IMG/VR virus record: IMGVR_UViG_3300046010_007035
Coordinates: 1 to 34,458 of that record
Strand: one strand, 5' to 3'
Source of the DNA: a virus
DNA length: 34,458 nt
The notes under the pieces were generated by a model, which saw only the letters and a list, made by a program, of their open reading frames with translations, made no database searches and was not told the origin of the DNA. The position numbers and the translations under genes are program-made. Position 1 is the stretch's first letter. Each line of letters starts with the position of its first letter. Positions 7,981-13,636 of this stretch are shown piece after piece.

Positions 7981-8211
7981 TTATTTCTCTGAACAACGAT
8001 ATAAAATACGATCCCAAAATGTACATTTTGGTGGTTTTTCCACGGGCCAGCAAGTGGAGCAATTTGCAGAAATCATGTTAGCATTCTTTGGATCAACTGC
8101 ACGATCAACTCCGCGTTCTATTTCCTTTAGCGTTAAAAGCATATCTATGCAACGACCATCTTTTGTCGTTTGAACATGAATAAGTTCGCTTCTATTTACT
8201 TCCTTTGTCAT
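7981..8211 (-). CDS. Small cysteine-containing hypothetical protein
   Basis: 76 residues, MTKEVNRSELIHVQTTKDG, with a C-terminal half holding five Cys (CSTCWPVEKPPKCTFWDRIL plus two others). The CxxC pair could bind zinc. Not recognised. GGAG lies eight bases before the ATG and a consensus promoter directly upstream. Confidence 0.6.
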   Translation of the reverse strand: MTKEVNRSELIHVQTTKDGRCIDMLLTLKEIERGVDRAVDPKNANMISANCSTCWPVEKPPKCTFWDRILYRCSEK

Positions 8212-8222
8212 GGGTGATCTCC

Positions 8223-8250
8223 ATTATATCTTGTATTTATGATTTGTCAA
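8223..8250 (-). promoter_or_regulatory. Consensus promoter for the 7650-8211 genes
   Basis: Minus strand TTGACA (8250-8245), 16-base spacer, TATAAT (8228-8223). Confidence 0.82.
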
Positions 8251-8259
8251 TGACTACTT

Positions 8260-8589
8260 TTATTTTTTCGTCGCAATCTTTGCTTTGAGATAATCAGTTA
8301 TCATATCAATTATAAATTCAAGACCCTTTAATCCCATATAACCCATCATAAAGGCAACTGCATATTTTCCTTTTTCCTGTATCGATATTGGAGCAAAATT
8401 CAATATGAGGGGTGTTAAATAATTTGCTGAAAGGGTTCCTGCGATAATACAAGAAATCGATTTGCTTATTTTTTGTTTTTTGTTTTTAAACGAGAGCAAT
8501 AATGCCCCGAAAAAACCAGATACCAAAAATCCTAAATCTAAACCATATCTTAACAATTGTGTGTGGAAGTCGTCTTGTGGGTTGTTCAT
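8260..8589 (-). CDS. Holin-like small membrane protein
   Basis: 109 residues with three hydrophobic segments (about 13-33, 44-66 and 75-97) separated by a basic loop (KNKKQKISKS) and ending in a lysine-rich tail. This layout, small size and GLKGLEFII motif near the last helix fit phage holins, which form the membrane lesions that start lysis. No endolysin gene is in the window, so the role is a suggestion. Confidence 0.55.
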   Translation of the reverse strand: MNNPQDDFHTQLLRYGLDLGFLVSGFFGALLLSFKNKKQKISKSISCIIAGTLSANYLTPLILNFAPISIQEKGKYAVAFMMGYMGLKGLEFIIDMITDYLKAKIATKK

Positions 8590-8687
8590 ACAGATTCCTT
8601 ATATAACATGCTCTTATGAAAAATTATGAATAAGAGATAATATAAGCAAACTATAGATATCACGAACGCCATCCTACTACTATGTAT

Positions 8688-8714
8688 ATAAAAAACCCAC
8701 CATCACTGGTGGGT
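8688..8714 (-). terminator. Intrinsic terminator of the tmRNA
   Basis: Minus strand ACCCACCA-GTGA-TGGTGGGT (8714-8695) followed by six T residues. Confidence 0.88.
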
Positions 8715-8920
8715 AGTTCATTCAGATGCGGGAGAACCATTCCCCACTGCTTCAAGCAGCCATCCGCATTGGTGCGGCATTTATGTTGCCAACTTTGGCA
8801 TTTAACGAGGGTTGTTGACGACCTCTCGAATATCTCCCTATTGCTTACACACCCATGTCGATTCTGTTCATCCCCGTCGAATGGAGATGGGGGGATTCGC
8901 ACCCCCGTGCATTAGGTTAG
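8690..8920 (-). ncRNA. ssrA: Circularly permuted (two-piece) tmRNA
   Basis: Read on the minus strand the acceptor piece comes first: a P2 strand CCTAATGC (8916-8909), a T-arm GGGGG-TGCGAAT-CCCCC (8906-8890), and acceptor CATCTCC plus A (8889-8882). After a linker of about six bases comes the other acceptor strand GGGGATG (8875-8869), the tmRNA-like GAACAGAATCGACATGGG, and a P2 strand GCAATAGG (8844-8837). The acceptor pairs fully and has G3-U70, the alanine identity pair of tmRNA. A candidate tag frame AKVGNINAAPMRMAA (8799-8755, stop 8754-8752) ends in the degradation-type AA. A stem covering the stop codon and a terminator follow. Confidence 0.85.
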
Positions 8921-8939
8921 TTCACAAAGATCAACGATA

Positions 8940-9254
8940 TCAAGGATTATTTAGTGTATTTTGAATTGCAGAACTAAGTTTGCTGAGACTTGAATTCACT
9001 AGAATTGCTTGACCAGCGATTCTTTGAAGTTCCTTATTTGTTTCACCAATGAGAATTCCCTTATCCTTGTGGGAATTCTCAAACATTGTTTCTAGTTCTT
9101 GAATTTCAAAGTCCATCGGAAAATGCTTCAAGCATTCAGATGCTCGCTTACGAATTTCCTTGGGAACCTTCGGTGTCTTTGTTGGATCAAGAAGATCAAA
9201 CAAGAACTGACGATTCTTTTTCATTGAGATGAACCATTCATTTGGTAATGTCAT
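8940..9254 (-). CDS. Conserved hypothetical phage protein (LPNEWF family)
   Basis: 104 residues starting MTLPNEWFISMKKNRQFLFD; the ATG at 9254 follows GGAG by six bases, which decides it over an upstream TTG. The body holds DLLDPTKTPKVPKEIRKRAS and LKHFPMDFEIQELE, a pattern I recall from small phage and bacterial proteins of unknown function (BPSL0761-like). It lies between tRNA genes and the tmRNA in one minus-strand unit. A perfect 10-bp hairpin sits inside it. Confidence 0.65.
   Translation of the reverse strand: MTLPNEWFISMKKNRQFLFDLLDPTKTPKVPKEIRKRASECLKHFPMDFEIQELETMFENSHKDKGILIGETNKELQRIAGQAILVNSSLSKLSSAIQNTLNNP
9051..9080. repeat. Perfect 10-bp inverted repeat inside a gene
   Basis: GAGAATTCCC (9051-9060) and GGGAATTCTC (9071-9080) with a 10-nt loop, entirely within coding sequence. 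No T-run follows on either strand, so it is not a standard terminator. Confidence 0.55.
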
Positions 9255-9267
9255 GTTATACTCCAAA

Positions 9268-9360
9268 AGCGTAGTGGGGGACTTGAACCCCTTCTCAGTT
9301 ATTGCTTATAAGTCAATAACTCTAGTGTGCCTCCGAGTGCGCTCTCGACTGATCCTACGC
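9268..9360 (-). tRNA. tRNA-like gene with extended D region (anticodon-like UAU)
   Basis: Acceptor strands GCGTAGG and ACTACGC pair except at the innermost position. A T-arm GGGG-TTCAAGT-CCCC is clear. An anticodon-type arm holds loop CTTATAA (UAU, Ile) on an AT-rich stem that can extend to eight pairs (AGTTATTG/CAATAACT) with a mismatch next to the loop. A D-stem ACTC/GAGT is present, but about 15 bases instead of two separate the acceptor from it, and they can form their own CGAG/CTCG hairpin. At 92 nt it is as long as a class II tRNA, yet the variable arm is short. It may be a decayed or modified tRNA. Confidence 0.55.
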
Positions 9361-9363
9361 AAA

Positions 9364-9437
9364 TACCCTAACGGGGACTCGAACCCCGACTCACTGCCTT
9401 GAAAGGGCAGGGATTTAGCCGGTTAATCTATTAGGGC
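9364..9437 (-). tRNA. tRNA-Glu (anticodon UUC)
   Basis: Minus strand acceptor GCCCTAA/TTAGGGT, D-arm GATT...AATC, anticodon stem CTGCC/GGCAG with loop CTTTCAA, T-arm CGGGG-TTCGAGT-CCCCG. CCA is not encoded. Confidence 0.93.
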
Positions 9438-9441
9438 GTAA

Positions 9442-9516
9442 TACGCTGCCTTGGATTCGAACCAAGTCTTACTCGATTATAAGTCGAGCTGAGATAACCA
9501 AGACCTCCCGCAGCGC
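9442..9516 (-). tRNA. tRNA-Ile (anticodon UAU, reads AUA)
   Basis: Minus strand acceptor GCGCTGC/GCAGCGT, D-arm GAG...CTC, anticodon stem CTCGA/TCGAG with loop CTTATAA, T-arm CTTGG-TTCGAAT-CCAAG. An unmodified-UAU tRNA for AUA fits AT-rich phage codon use. It is the promoter-proximal member of the tRNA cluster. Confidence 0.92.
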
Positions 9517-9521
9517 GTTGA

Positions 9522-9556
9522 TGCATCTATTATATCAGATGCACTTCAGATGTCAA
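9522..9556 (-). promoter_or_regulatory. tRNA-cluster promoter with inverted repeat over the -10 box
   Basis: Minus strand TTGACA (9556-9551), 16-base spacer, TATAAT (9534-9529). TGCATCT (9522-9528) and AGATGCA (9537-9543) form an inverted repeat centred on the -10 box, as at the tRNA-Arg promoter. Confidence 0.8.
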
Positions 9557-9574
9557 GCCTTCATACATATTTTT

Positions 9575-10000
9575 ATGAAGACTTTTAAAACTCTTATTTC
9601 CGAAATTGTTGACATAGATCAACAATCAACAGAAAACATATCACCCTCTGATGAAAAAATAATACCTGGGGTATCTTTGTCTAGAACTTATAGATCTAAA
9701 GTTGGAGATAATGAAATCTTAACTAAGATTGATCACAGTTTCTTTTCAGACAAATCAGATATTAAATTTTTCGTAAATGGTTCGCTTGAAAGACTTGAAA
9801 AACCAAGATCTACAAGTGAAGCACTACAAGTTTACAATACCGTCTTATCTCACATCAAACATCACGTTGAAAATTCTCCAAGTGAAATTAAAGCAATCAA
9901 GTATTCATACAAAGACGATGAAGGTGGAAAAAAGAAACATAAACTTTACCAATCGTTTGGTAGGAAGTTCAATATTCCATTAGAACCTAGAGTTGCGTAG
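9575..10000 (+). CDS. Small protein with capsid-targeting-like N-terminus
   Basis: 141 residues starting MKTFKTLISEIVDIDQQ. The first ten residues closely match the T4 internal-protein targeting sequence MKTYQEFIAE, and I-S-E provides an (I/L)-x-E prohead-protease site. The mature part is mixed charged (SFFSDKSDIKFFVNGSLERL, SHIKHHVENS) and ends with a basic segment. I infer a protein packaged in the head. The upstream frame extension is rejected because the tag start fits. No ribosome site or clear late promoter precedes it. Confidence 0.65.
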   Translation: MKTFKTLISEIVDIDQQSTENISPSDEKIIPGVSLSRTYRSKVGDNEILTKIDHSFFSDKSDIKFFVNGSLERLEKPRSTSEALQVYNTVLSHIKHHVENSPSEIKAIKYSYKDDEGGKKKHKLYQSFGRKFNIPLEPRVA

Positions 10001-10247
10001 TCTTTGGAACAACAATTTTTGACTTCTTGTTGTTTACATGACCATTTGCGTCTTTGATGAAGTAATTGCTCTTTTGTCGGTCGTCATCATGACCAAGACG
10101 ATAATTGATTTCTTCGATACCAATTGCATTGAGAATCAATGCATCAGTTTCTTCATCAGCAAGAATGCCTAGGATTTGACGAGAAGCAATCAATGCTTCA
10201 TCTTCACTCATGTTGAGTGGAATATCAATATGAAGACGATATGGCAT
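9987..10247 (-). CDS. Small hypothetical protein
   Basis: 86 residues, MPYRLHIDIPLNMSEDEALI, with an alpha/beta N-terminal half (HIDIPLNM then a helix EDEALIASRQILGILA) and a basic C-terminus. Not recognised. It starts two bases after the stop of the 50-residue gene upstream and shares its transcript. Its end overlaps the convergent plus gene by 14 bases. Confidence 0.6.
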   Translation of the reverse strand: MPYRLHIDIPLNMSEDEALIASRQILGILADEETDALILNAIGIEEINYRLGHDDDRQKSNYFIKDANGHVNNKKSKIVVPKTTQL

Positions 10248-10249
10248 GA

Positions 10250-10402
10250 TTAATCCTGTAAAAAGTGAGCAAGATCAGACTCTTCCACTTCCATGATGTT
10301 TCCCGATTCGGTTTTGATCTTGCACATTTTGTTACCGAACAGATCAACATAACGATCTACAATTTGGCATGTTTCTTTTGTTTCTTTTAGAACATATTTC
10401 AT
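10250..10402 (-). CDS. 50-residue hypothetical protein
   Basis: Encodes MKYVLKETKETCQIVDRYVD and ends ESDLAHFLQD. A GGAG ribosome site lies six bases before the ATG. A short beta-rich protein packed between two other minus-strand genes. Function unknown. Confidence 0.6.
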   Translation of the reverse strand: MKYVLKETKETCQIVDRYVDLFGNKMCKIKTESGNIMEVEESDLAHFLQD

Positions 10403-10405
10403 AAT

Positions 10406-10774
10406 TCACTCCATTCTCCGAATTCCTTCGTTGTCTGTATAGTATATATCGTCAAATACTTCAAGACACCAAGGGGTACACAGTTCACACGGTTTCGACA
10501 TTCTTAGTTGTCGAAATCTATTGAATCTTACGTTCACCAAACAAAGTTTCAACCCACGATACTTGTGTGGAAGTTTGCGGTATGCATCCAATTCAGAATG
10601 CATCTCTTCGTATGGGTATCCAATTTCCTTTGCCTTTGGATGTGTCTTGAAACAGTTTCTGCCAATTGAAAGAAGTCTATTCTTATGAAATATCAAAGAA
10701 ATGTGCTTCTTTTGACGAGGAATTTCCATACACAATGGAAACGTAAAATTCAAAAGATTATCAAAGTCTGTCAT
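10406..10774 (-). CDS. Cytidine/deoxycytidylate deaminase-like protein
   Basis: 122 residues. The zinc and catalytic signature of the deaminase superfamily is visible: H59-S-E61 and P95-C96-E-L-C99, followed by TPWC. In dCMP and cytidine deaminases the His and two Cys bind zinc and the Glu shuttles the proton during hydrolytic deamination. The protein is short, and T4 Cd is about 190 residues, so substrate (dCMP, free base, or nucleic acid) is uncertain. The ATG at 10774 is chosen over a TTG nine bases upstream. A terminator hairpin ends only a few bases before it. Confidence 0.7.
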   Translation of the reverse strand: MTDFDNLLNFTFPLCMEIPRQKKHISLIFHKNRLLSIGRNCFKTHPKAKEIGYPYEEMHSELDAYRKLPHKYRGLKLCLVNVRFNRFRQLRMSKPCELCTPWCLEVFDDIYYTDNEGIRRME

Positions 10775-10775
10775 A

Positions 10776-10808
10776 AAAAACAAAGATGTGATGTTTCCAC
10801 CACATCTT
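10776..10808 (-). terminator. Intrinsic terminator with GAAA tetraloop
   Basis: Minus strand stem AAGATGTG...CACATCTT (10808-10801 with 10790-10783), extended inward by three pairs to a GAAA loop, followed by TGTTTTTT. It ends the 10830-11111 transcript just before the deaminase gene. Confidence 0.85.
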
Positions 10809-10829
10809 CGCGGGTATTGAATTGTCAGA

Positions 10830-11111
10830 TCAACCGTTGGTGATCATGTAACGAGTGCCATCCTTACGGAAGGCATAGGTGCGACGACCTGGGTGAGTGT
10901 CGCGCATGAAGTAACGGGTGTTGCTTCCGTTCTCGACAGTCTCAATCTCCCAGTTGCCGTATGCCTCGACCTGCTCACGGATGTCGCTCATGGTTGCACG
11001 GAGGTTCTGAACGCCGTACTTGTTGAGTGCTTCACGGGCATCGATGCCCCAACCGCGAGAGAGATGATTGATGACCTGACGCTTCTTGCTGAGAGTGTTG
11101 GTGTTTGCCAT
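10830..11111 (-). CDS. Small HTH-like protein
   Basis: 93 residues, MANTNTLSKKRQVINHLSRG. The N-terminal part (KKRQVINHLSRGWGIDAREALNKYGVQNLRATMSDIR) looks like a winged-helix unit, with one helix, a turn GID, and a recognition-type helix. It resembles small phage helix-turn-helix proteins of unknown target. The C-terminal part NTRYFMRDTHPGRRTYAF supplies a basic beta hairpin. It has its own strong promoter, an 80-base structured leader and a strong terminator, so it is a monocistronic early gene. Confidence 0.65.
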   Translation of the reverse strand: MANTNTLSKKRQVINHLSRGWGIDAREALNKYGVQNLRATMSDIREQVEAYGNWEIETVENGSNTRYFMRDTHPGRRTYAFRKDGTRYMITNG

Positions 11112-11157
11112 AACGATTTTCTGAAACCTTTCTAAACTTTTGCAACCTTTTAACCAT

Positions 11158-11187
11158 CCGACTCGCACAGGTTGCGGGTGCTGTCGG
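11158..11187 (-). promoter_or_regulatory. Leader hairpin of the HTH-like gene
   Basis: On the minus strand CCGAC/GTCGG (outer) and GCAC/GTGC (inner) form an interrupted stem of nine pairs, flanked by AACC/GGTT that can extend it. It lies between the transcription start and the ATG at 11111. Confidence 0.5.
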
Positions 11188-11199
11188 TTAACTGCATAT

Positions 11200-11227
11200 A
11201 GTATATCAGAAAATGGATGGTTGTCAA
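11200..11227 (-). promoter_or_regulatory. Promoter of the HTH-like gene
   Basis: Minus strand TTGACA (11227-11222), 16-base spacer, TATACT (11205-11200) with an upstream TG (TGATATACT). Confidence 0.82.
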
Positions 11228-11275
11228 GCCCCCTTGACGACATTCTTGGAAGAATCTTTTGATAAATAAAAATAT

Positions 11276-11845
11276 ATGATATTAGAACCATTTTCCGAAC
11301 ATTTAAAATCAAATAATAAAGATGCGCTATTAGCCTCAACATCCGAACATGGTAATATCCAACCTGTAAGAATCGGTAGCATGGGCGGAATTGATCTGAA
11401 TCATTACAAGGTACAAATTCCAGGAATGGAAGGTAAACCCGATAGATGGGAAGTTTCTCTTGCAACGATGCAACATAGACCAAATGAACATATAACTTTG
11501 CTTGGGTTTGGAAGAAATGGTGACTATACTGGAACCTCTACAGATTTTGCAGCAAGCGGTGCAAACTTTTTACGACACGCACTCCCCAAGATCCTTGCCC
11601 ACCATAAGAAAACGTTCAGAGAGCAAGGAAAAAATATTACGACCTTTACTATGGGTGCTGAGGATGTTAGACCTGATATGGTTCAACGAAAACAACGGGT
11701 GTACCAGTCTATGTTCAGTAATTTTGAACAAGACAATACACCCGATTCGCAGCAAGCAGGAAATGTATTTAAAATGATGGCAGGGAAACCAGAAAACATG
11801 CCAATGTTTTCATTTAGAATTCCCAGACATCTTACGATAATTTAA
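11276..11845 (+). CDS. Hypothetical late protein
   Basis: 189 residues, MILEPFSEHLKSNNKDALLA. I do not recognise it. It has a mixed globular look (DLNHYKVQIPGMEGKPDRWEV, HITLLGFGRNGDYTGTS, FLRHALPKILAHHKKTFREQ). Its short hydrophobic-acidic N-terminus resembles the tagged proteins, but no clear (I/L)-x-E site followed by a small residue is present. A GATAAATA late-type box (11261-11268) ends seven bases before the ATG and there is no ribosome site. The end overlaps the convergent metalloprotease-like gene by 36 bases. Confidence 0.6.
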   Translation: MILEPFSEHLKSNNKDALLASTSEHGNIQPVRIGSMGGIDLNHYKVQIPGMEGKPDRWEVSLATMQHRPNEHITLLGFGRNGDYTGTSTDFAASGANFLRHALPKILAHHKKTFREQGKNITTFTMGAEDVRPDMVQRKQRVYQSMFSNFEQDNTPDSQQAGNVFKMMAGKPENMPMFSFRIPRHLTII

Positions 11846-12112
11846 TTTCCATAATGCCTTAGCAACTGTCGTAGCAGTTTCTAAAACTGCCTCCTCAGAT
11901 AATTCTGGTCGAATAGCATGTAAAACCTCATGGATAATTGTATCCATGAGGTCAATTGGTTTTTGACTTCGTTTCACCCAAATTTCGGGTTTGGCATATT
12001 TTGGATCATCACATTCCCCAAGAGAATAAGGCGACATTTCAGTAGATTTTACAATTCGAATCTTCCAAATTTTATTGTTGATTTTTAATGTAATTTCCTC
12101 TTCAGGAACCAT
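11810..12112 (-). CDS. Small HExxH zinc-metallopeptidase-like protein
   Basis: 100 residues. A helix TIIHEVLHAIRPELSEEAVL carries H61-E62-x-x-H65 and acidic residues E73/E74 as third-ligand candidates, the arrangement of minimal gluzincin-type peptidases found in phages and integrative elements. The N-terminal half is a beta sheet (EITLKINNKIWKIRIVKS) and an exposed edge strand PEIWVKRSQ that could hold a peptide. GGAGG five bases before the ATG at 12112 sets the start. Substrate unknown; a catalytically dead relative is possible. Confidence 0.65.
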   Translation of the reverse strand: MVPEEEITLKINNKIWKIRIVKSTEMSPYSLGECDDPKYAKPEIWVKRSQKPIDLMDTIIHEVLHAIRPELSEEAVLETATTVAKALWKLNYRKMSGNSK

Positions 12113-12132
12113 AGAATCCTCCATGTTATGTA

Positions 12133-12441
12133 TCAATCAGCACCACATGGAATAGGACGGGTATCATCCCATACCGTTATTTTGTAGATCGGGTCTGGTG
12201 AAAGAACGGGTTTACATTCACTCCACTTTACCCAAAGACCGCGACGAATCAAATCTTGCATCGCGTTCAATTGATACCCTCGAAAATAATCTATAATATA
12301 TCGATCATTTTCAAGAATGCCACGAAGAACATGATACTCTATGTTAATAAACCAATATGCAGACATATGATCTTCCGAATACTTGGAGATCGCGTCTGTA
12401 GTGATTTCATAGAGACATTTCATCTCATATTCAATTGGCAT
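12133..12441 (-). CDS. Hypothetical protein
   Basis: 102 residues, MPIEYEMKCLYEITTDAISK, ending WDDTRPIPCGAD. Aromatic- and Asp-rich; not recognised. Its start overlaps the end of the upstream 44-residue gene by 11 bases, and it belongs to the minus-strand unit that includes two tRNA genes. Confidence 0.6.
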   Translation of the reverse strand: MPIEYEMKCLYEITTDAISKYSEDHMSAYWFINIEYHVLRGILENDRYIIDYFRGYQLNAMQDLIRRGLWVKWSECKPVLSPDPIYKITVWDDTRPIPCGAD

Positions 12442-12565
12442 TTTTCTTTACTTTCTTTTTCTTCTTCTTACCAAAGATACGATCCCAGTTGTCTGACCAC
12501 TTTTTGTAGTCAACAGGTCTGGGTTTATCACCTTTGCCAGCAGAATGTTGTCTGTTATCACTCAT
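12431..12565 (-). CDS. 44-residue lysine-rich phage protein
   Basis: MSDNRQHSAGKGDKPRPVDY begins the frame, followed by KKWSDNWDRIFGKK and a basic tail. The motif SAGKGDKPRPVDYKKW is common among short phage proteins of unknown function, which supports reality despite the length. It starts one base after the tRNA-Gly gene. Confidence 0.7.
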   Translation of the reverse strand: MSDNRQHSAGKGDKPRPVDYKKWSDNWDRIFGKKKKKKVKKNAN

Positions 12566-12566
12566 A

Positions 12567-12637
12567 AGCGGAATACGGGAATCGAACCCGTTTTACTGGA
12601 TTGGAAATCCAGGGCATCACCAATATGCTAATCCCGC
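12567..12637 (-). tRNA. tRNA-Gly (anticodon UCC)
   Basis: Minus strand acceptor GCGGGAT/ATTCCGC, D-arm with GCATATTGGTGATGC, anticodon stem CTGGA/TCCAG with loop TTTCCAA, T-arm ACGGG-TTCGATT-CCCGT. No encoded CCA. Confidence 0.92.
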
Positions 12638-12653
12638 ACACTCTTATCTATAA

Positions 12654-12726
12654 TGCCCCCGACAGGGATCGAACCTGTGACCGTCGGCTTAAAAGGCTGC
12701 TGCTCTACCATCTGAGCTACGAGGGC
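12654..12726 (-). tRNA. tRNA-Lys (anticodon UUU) with mismatched anticodon stem
   Basis: Acceptor GCCCTCG/CGGGGGC, D-arm GCTCAGATGGTAGAGC and T-arm ACAGG-TTCGATC-CCTGT are sound. The anticodon loop CTTTTAA reads AAA. Its stem GCAGC/GCCGA has two mismatches in five pairs, which is unusual. The 3' strand GCCGAC would pair perfectly with GTCGGC, so the 5' strand looks mutated. Confidence 0.75.
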
Positions 12727-12992
12727 GACGAAACGGGGGGATGGCGAGTCCCCCCGATTGTTTAACGCCTAGTTTCGTAGGTAAGAGCGTATTAGAAACT
12801 ATAAGGATACGCAATGATAATTTTTTCTAAATCATCAAACTCTCATAATATAATAATATTCTTCCAATATACATCTGACATTTTTAACTAATCATTTGTA
12901 TCTCCGTATGTATTATTACAATACAAGTTTATACCATTTCCAGTAGACCTGTCAGGAACCCCCGCCTGCGATGTGGGGGAATTCACTTGTAT
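12727..12992 (-). other. Gene-free structured leader upstream of the tRNA-Lys/Gly unit
   Basis: About 265 bases run from a strong promoter to tRNA-Lys with no convincing gene. It holds three stem-loops: CCCCCGC/GTGGGGG-type (7 bp, near 12960-12980), GCGTAT/ATACGC with an inner TAG-AAA-CTA (near 12788-12813), and CGGGGGGA/TCCCCCCG (near 12735-12757) enclosed by ACGAAAC/GTTTCGT. A minus-strand mini-frame MSDVYWKNIIIL then stop then EFDDLEKIIIAYPYSF may be a broken gene. Confidence 0.45.
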
Positions 12993-12998
12993 GCGTAT

Positions 12999-13027
12999 AG
13001 TATACCATAAGGGGTGTGCTTTGTCAA
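12999..13027 (-). promoter_or_regulatory. Promoter of the tRNA-Lys/Gly unit
   Basis: Minus strand TTGACA (13027-13022), 17-base spacer, TATACT (13004-12999). Confidence 0.82.
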
Positions 13028-13105
13028 GGGTCTTGGTCAAGAATTCTAATTTTTATAATAGTGAGATGTAGCACAATATTGATAGTATTAGTTCTTCCCT
13101 AGTCA

Positions 13106-13612
13106 TTAGATAACCACCATATTATTTGCCAGTGCGTCAGAGTACCACTTTGGTGGGTCTGTATATTTCCATTTGGCAATTTTAGACTTTGCCCCAATAT
13201 AATATTTACGGTAGGCAGCGACACCATCACCAGGAACTTTAAATTCCTCTGGCATTGCCTGAGCAAATGGTGTAAGTTTTCCACTACCTAGCGGATGAAA
13301 AAGAAACCACTCTGCCATTTGTTTACACGAATGAACTTTATTGTACCTATGCTTATATTCATTGCACAATTCGTGTGTGTGATTTGCCAACCACATGTAA
13401 TTCTCATACGACTGCCTTGCCCATATTGTGCATGGGTGGTTCATAAATGATTGTTTGTAAAGATGCACAGGAGCATATACAATATGCGATCCTGCCAGAC
13501 GATGATTCGTGGAAAGCATTTGGCATCCCTCCACGATCATCTTTACTACATGTTTATCACAGAGATCTTGTGCTGCAACAACAGGATTCTCATGCACTAC
13601 AAAAATATTCAA
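13106..13612 (-). CDS. Conserved T4-like phage protein of unknown function
   Basis: 168 residues. MNIFVVHENPVVAAQDLCDK, then HVVKMIVEGCQMLSTNH, NHPCTIWARQSYENYMWLAN, HELCNEYKHRYNK and FAQAMPEEFKVPGDGVAAYR are a strongly conserved motif series I recall from many T4-like phages, where the protein is unassigned. Many His, Cys, Trp and Tyr residues suggest a nucleic acid or metal site. The start codon is TTG at 13612, supported by AGGAA about nine bases upstream and by MNIFV being the family start. Confidence 0.75.
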   Translation of the reverse strand: MNIFVVHENPVVAAQDLCDKHVVKMIVEGCQMLSTNHRLAGSHIVYAPVHLYKQSFMNHPCTIWARQSYENYMWLANHTHELCNEYKHRYNKVHSCKQMAEWFLFHPLGSGKLTPFAQAMPEEFKVPGDGVAAYRKYYIGAKSKIAKWKYTDPPKWYSDALANNMVVI

Positions 13613-13636
13613 TTTAAATGTTTCCTAAATAGTTTT

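Noticed and set aside
8660-8915. Two overlapping open frames of about 80 codons on opposite strands
   Set aside because: They lie across the tmRNA. The RNA pairing explains the sequence, and the frames lack ribosome sites and coding character.
12735-12757. Another tRNA T-arm
   Set aside because: The loop of the C/G-rich stem lacks the TTC-type sequence, and no acceptor or anticodon arm can be drawn around it.
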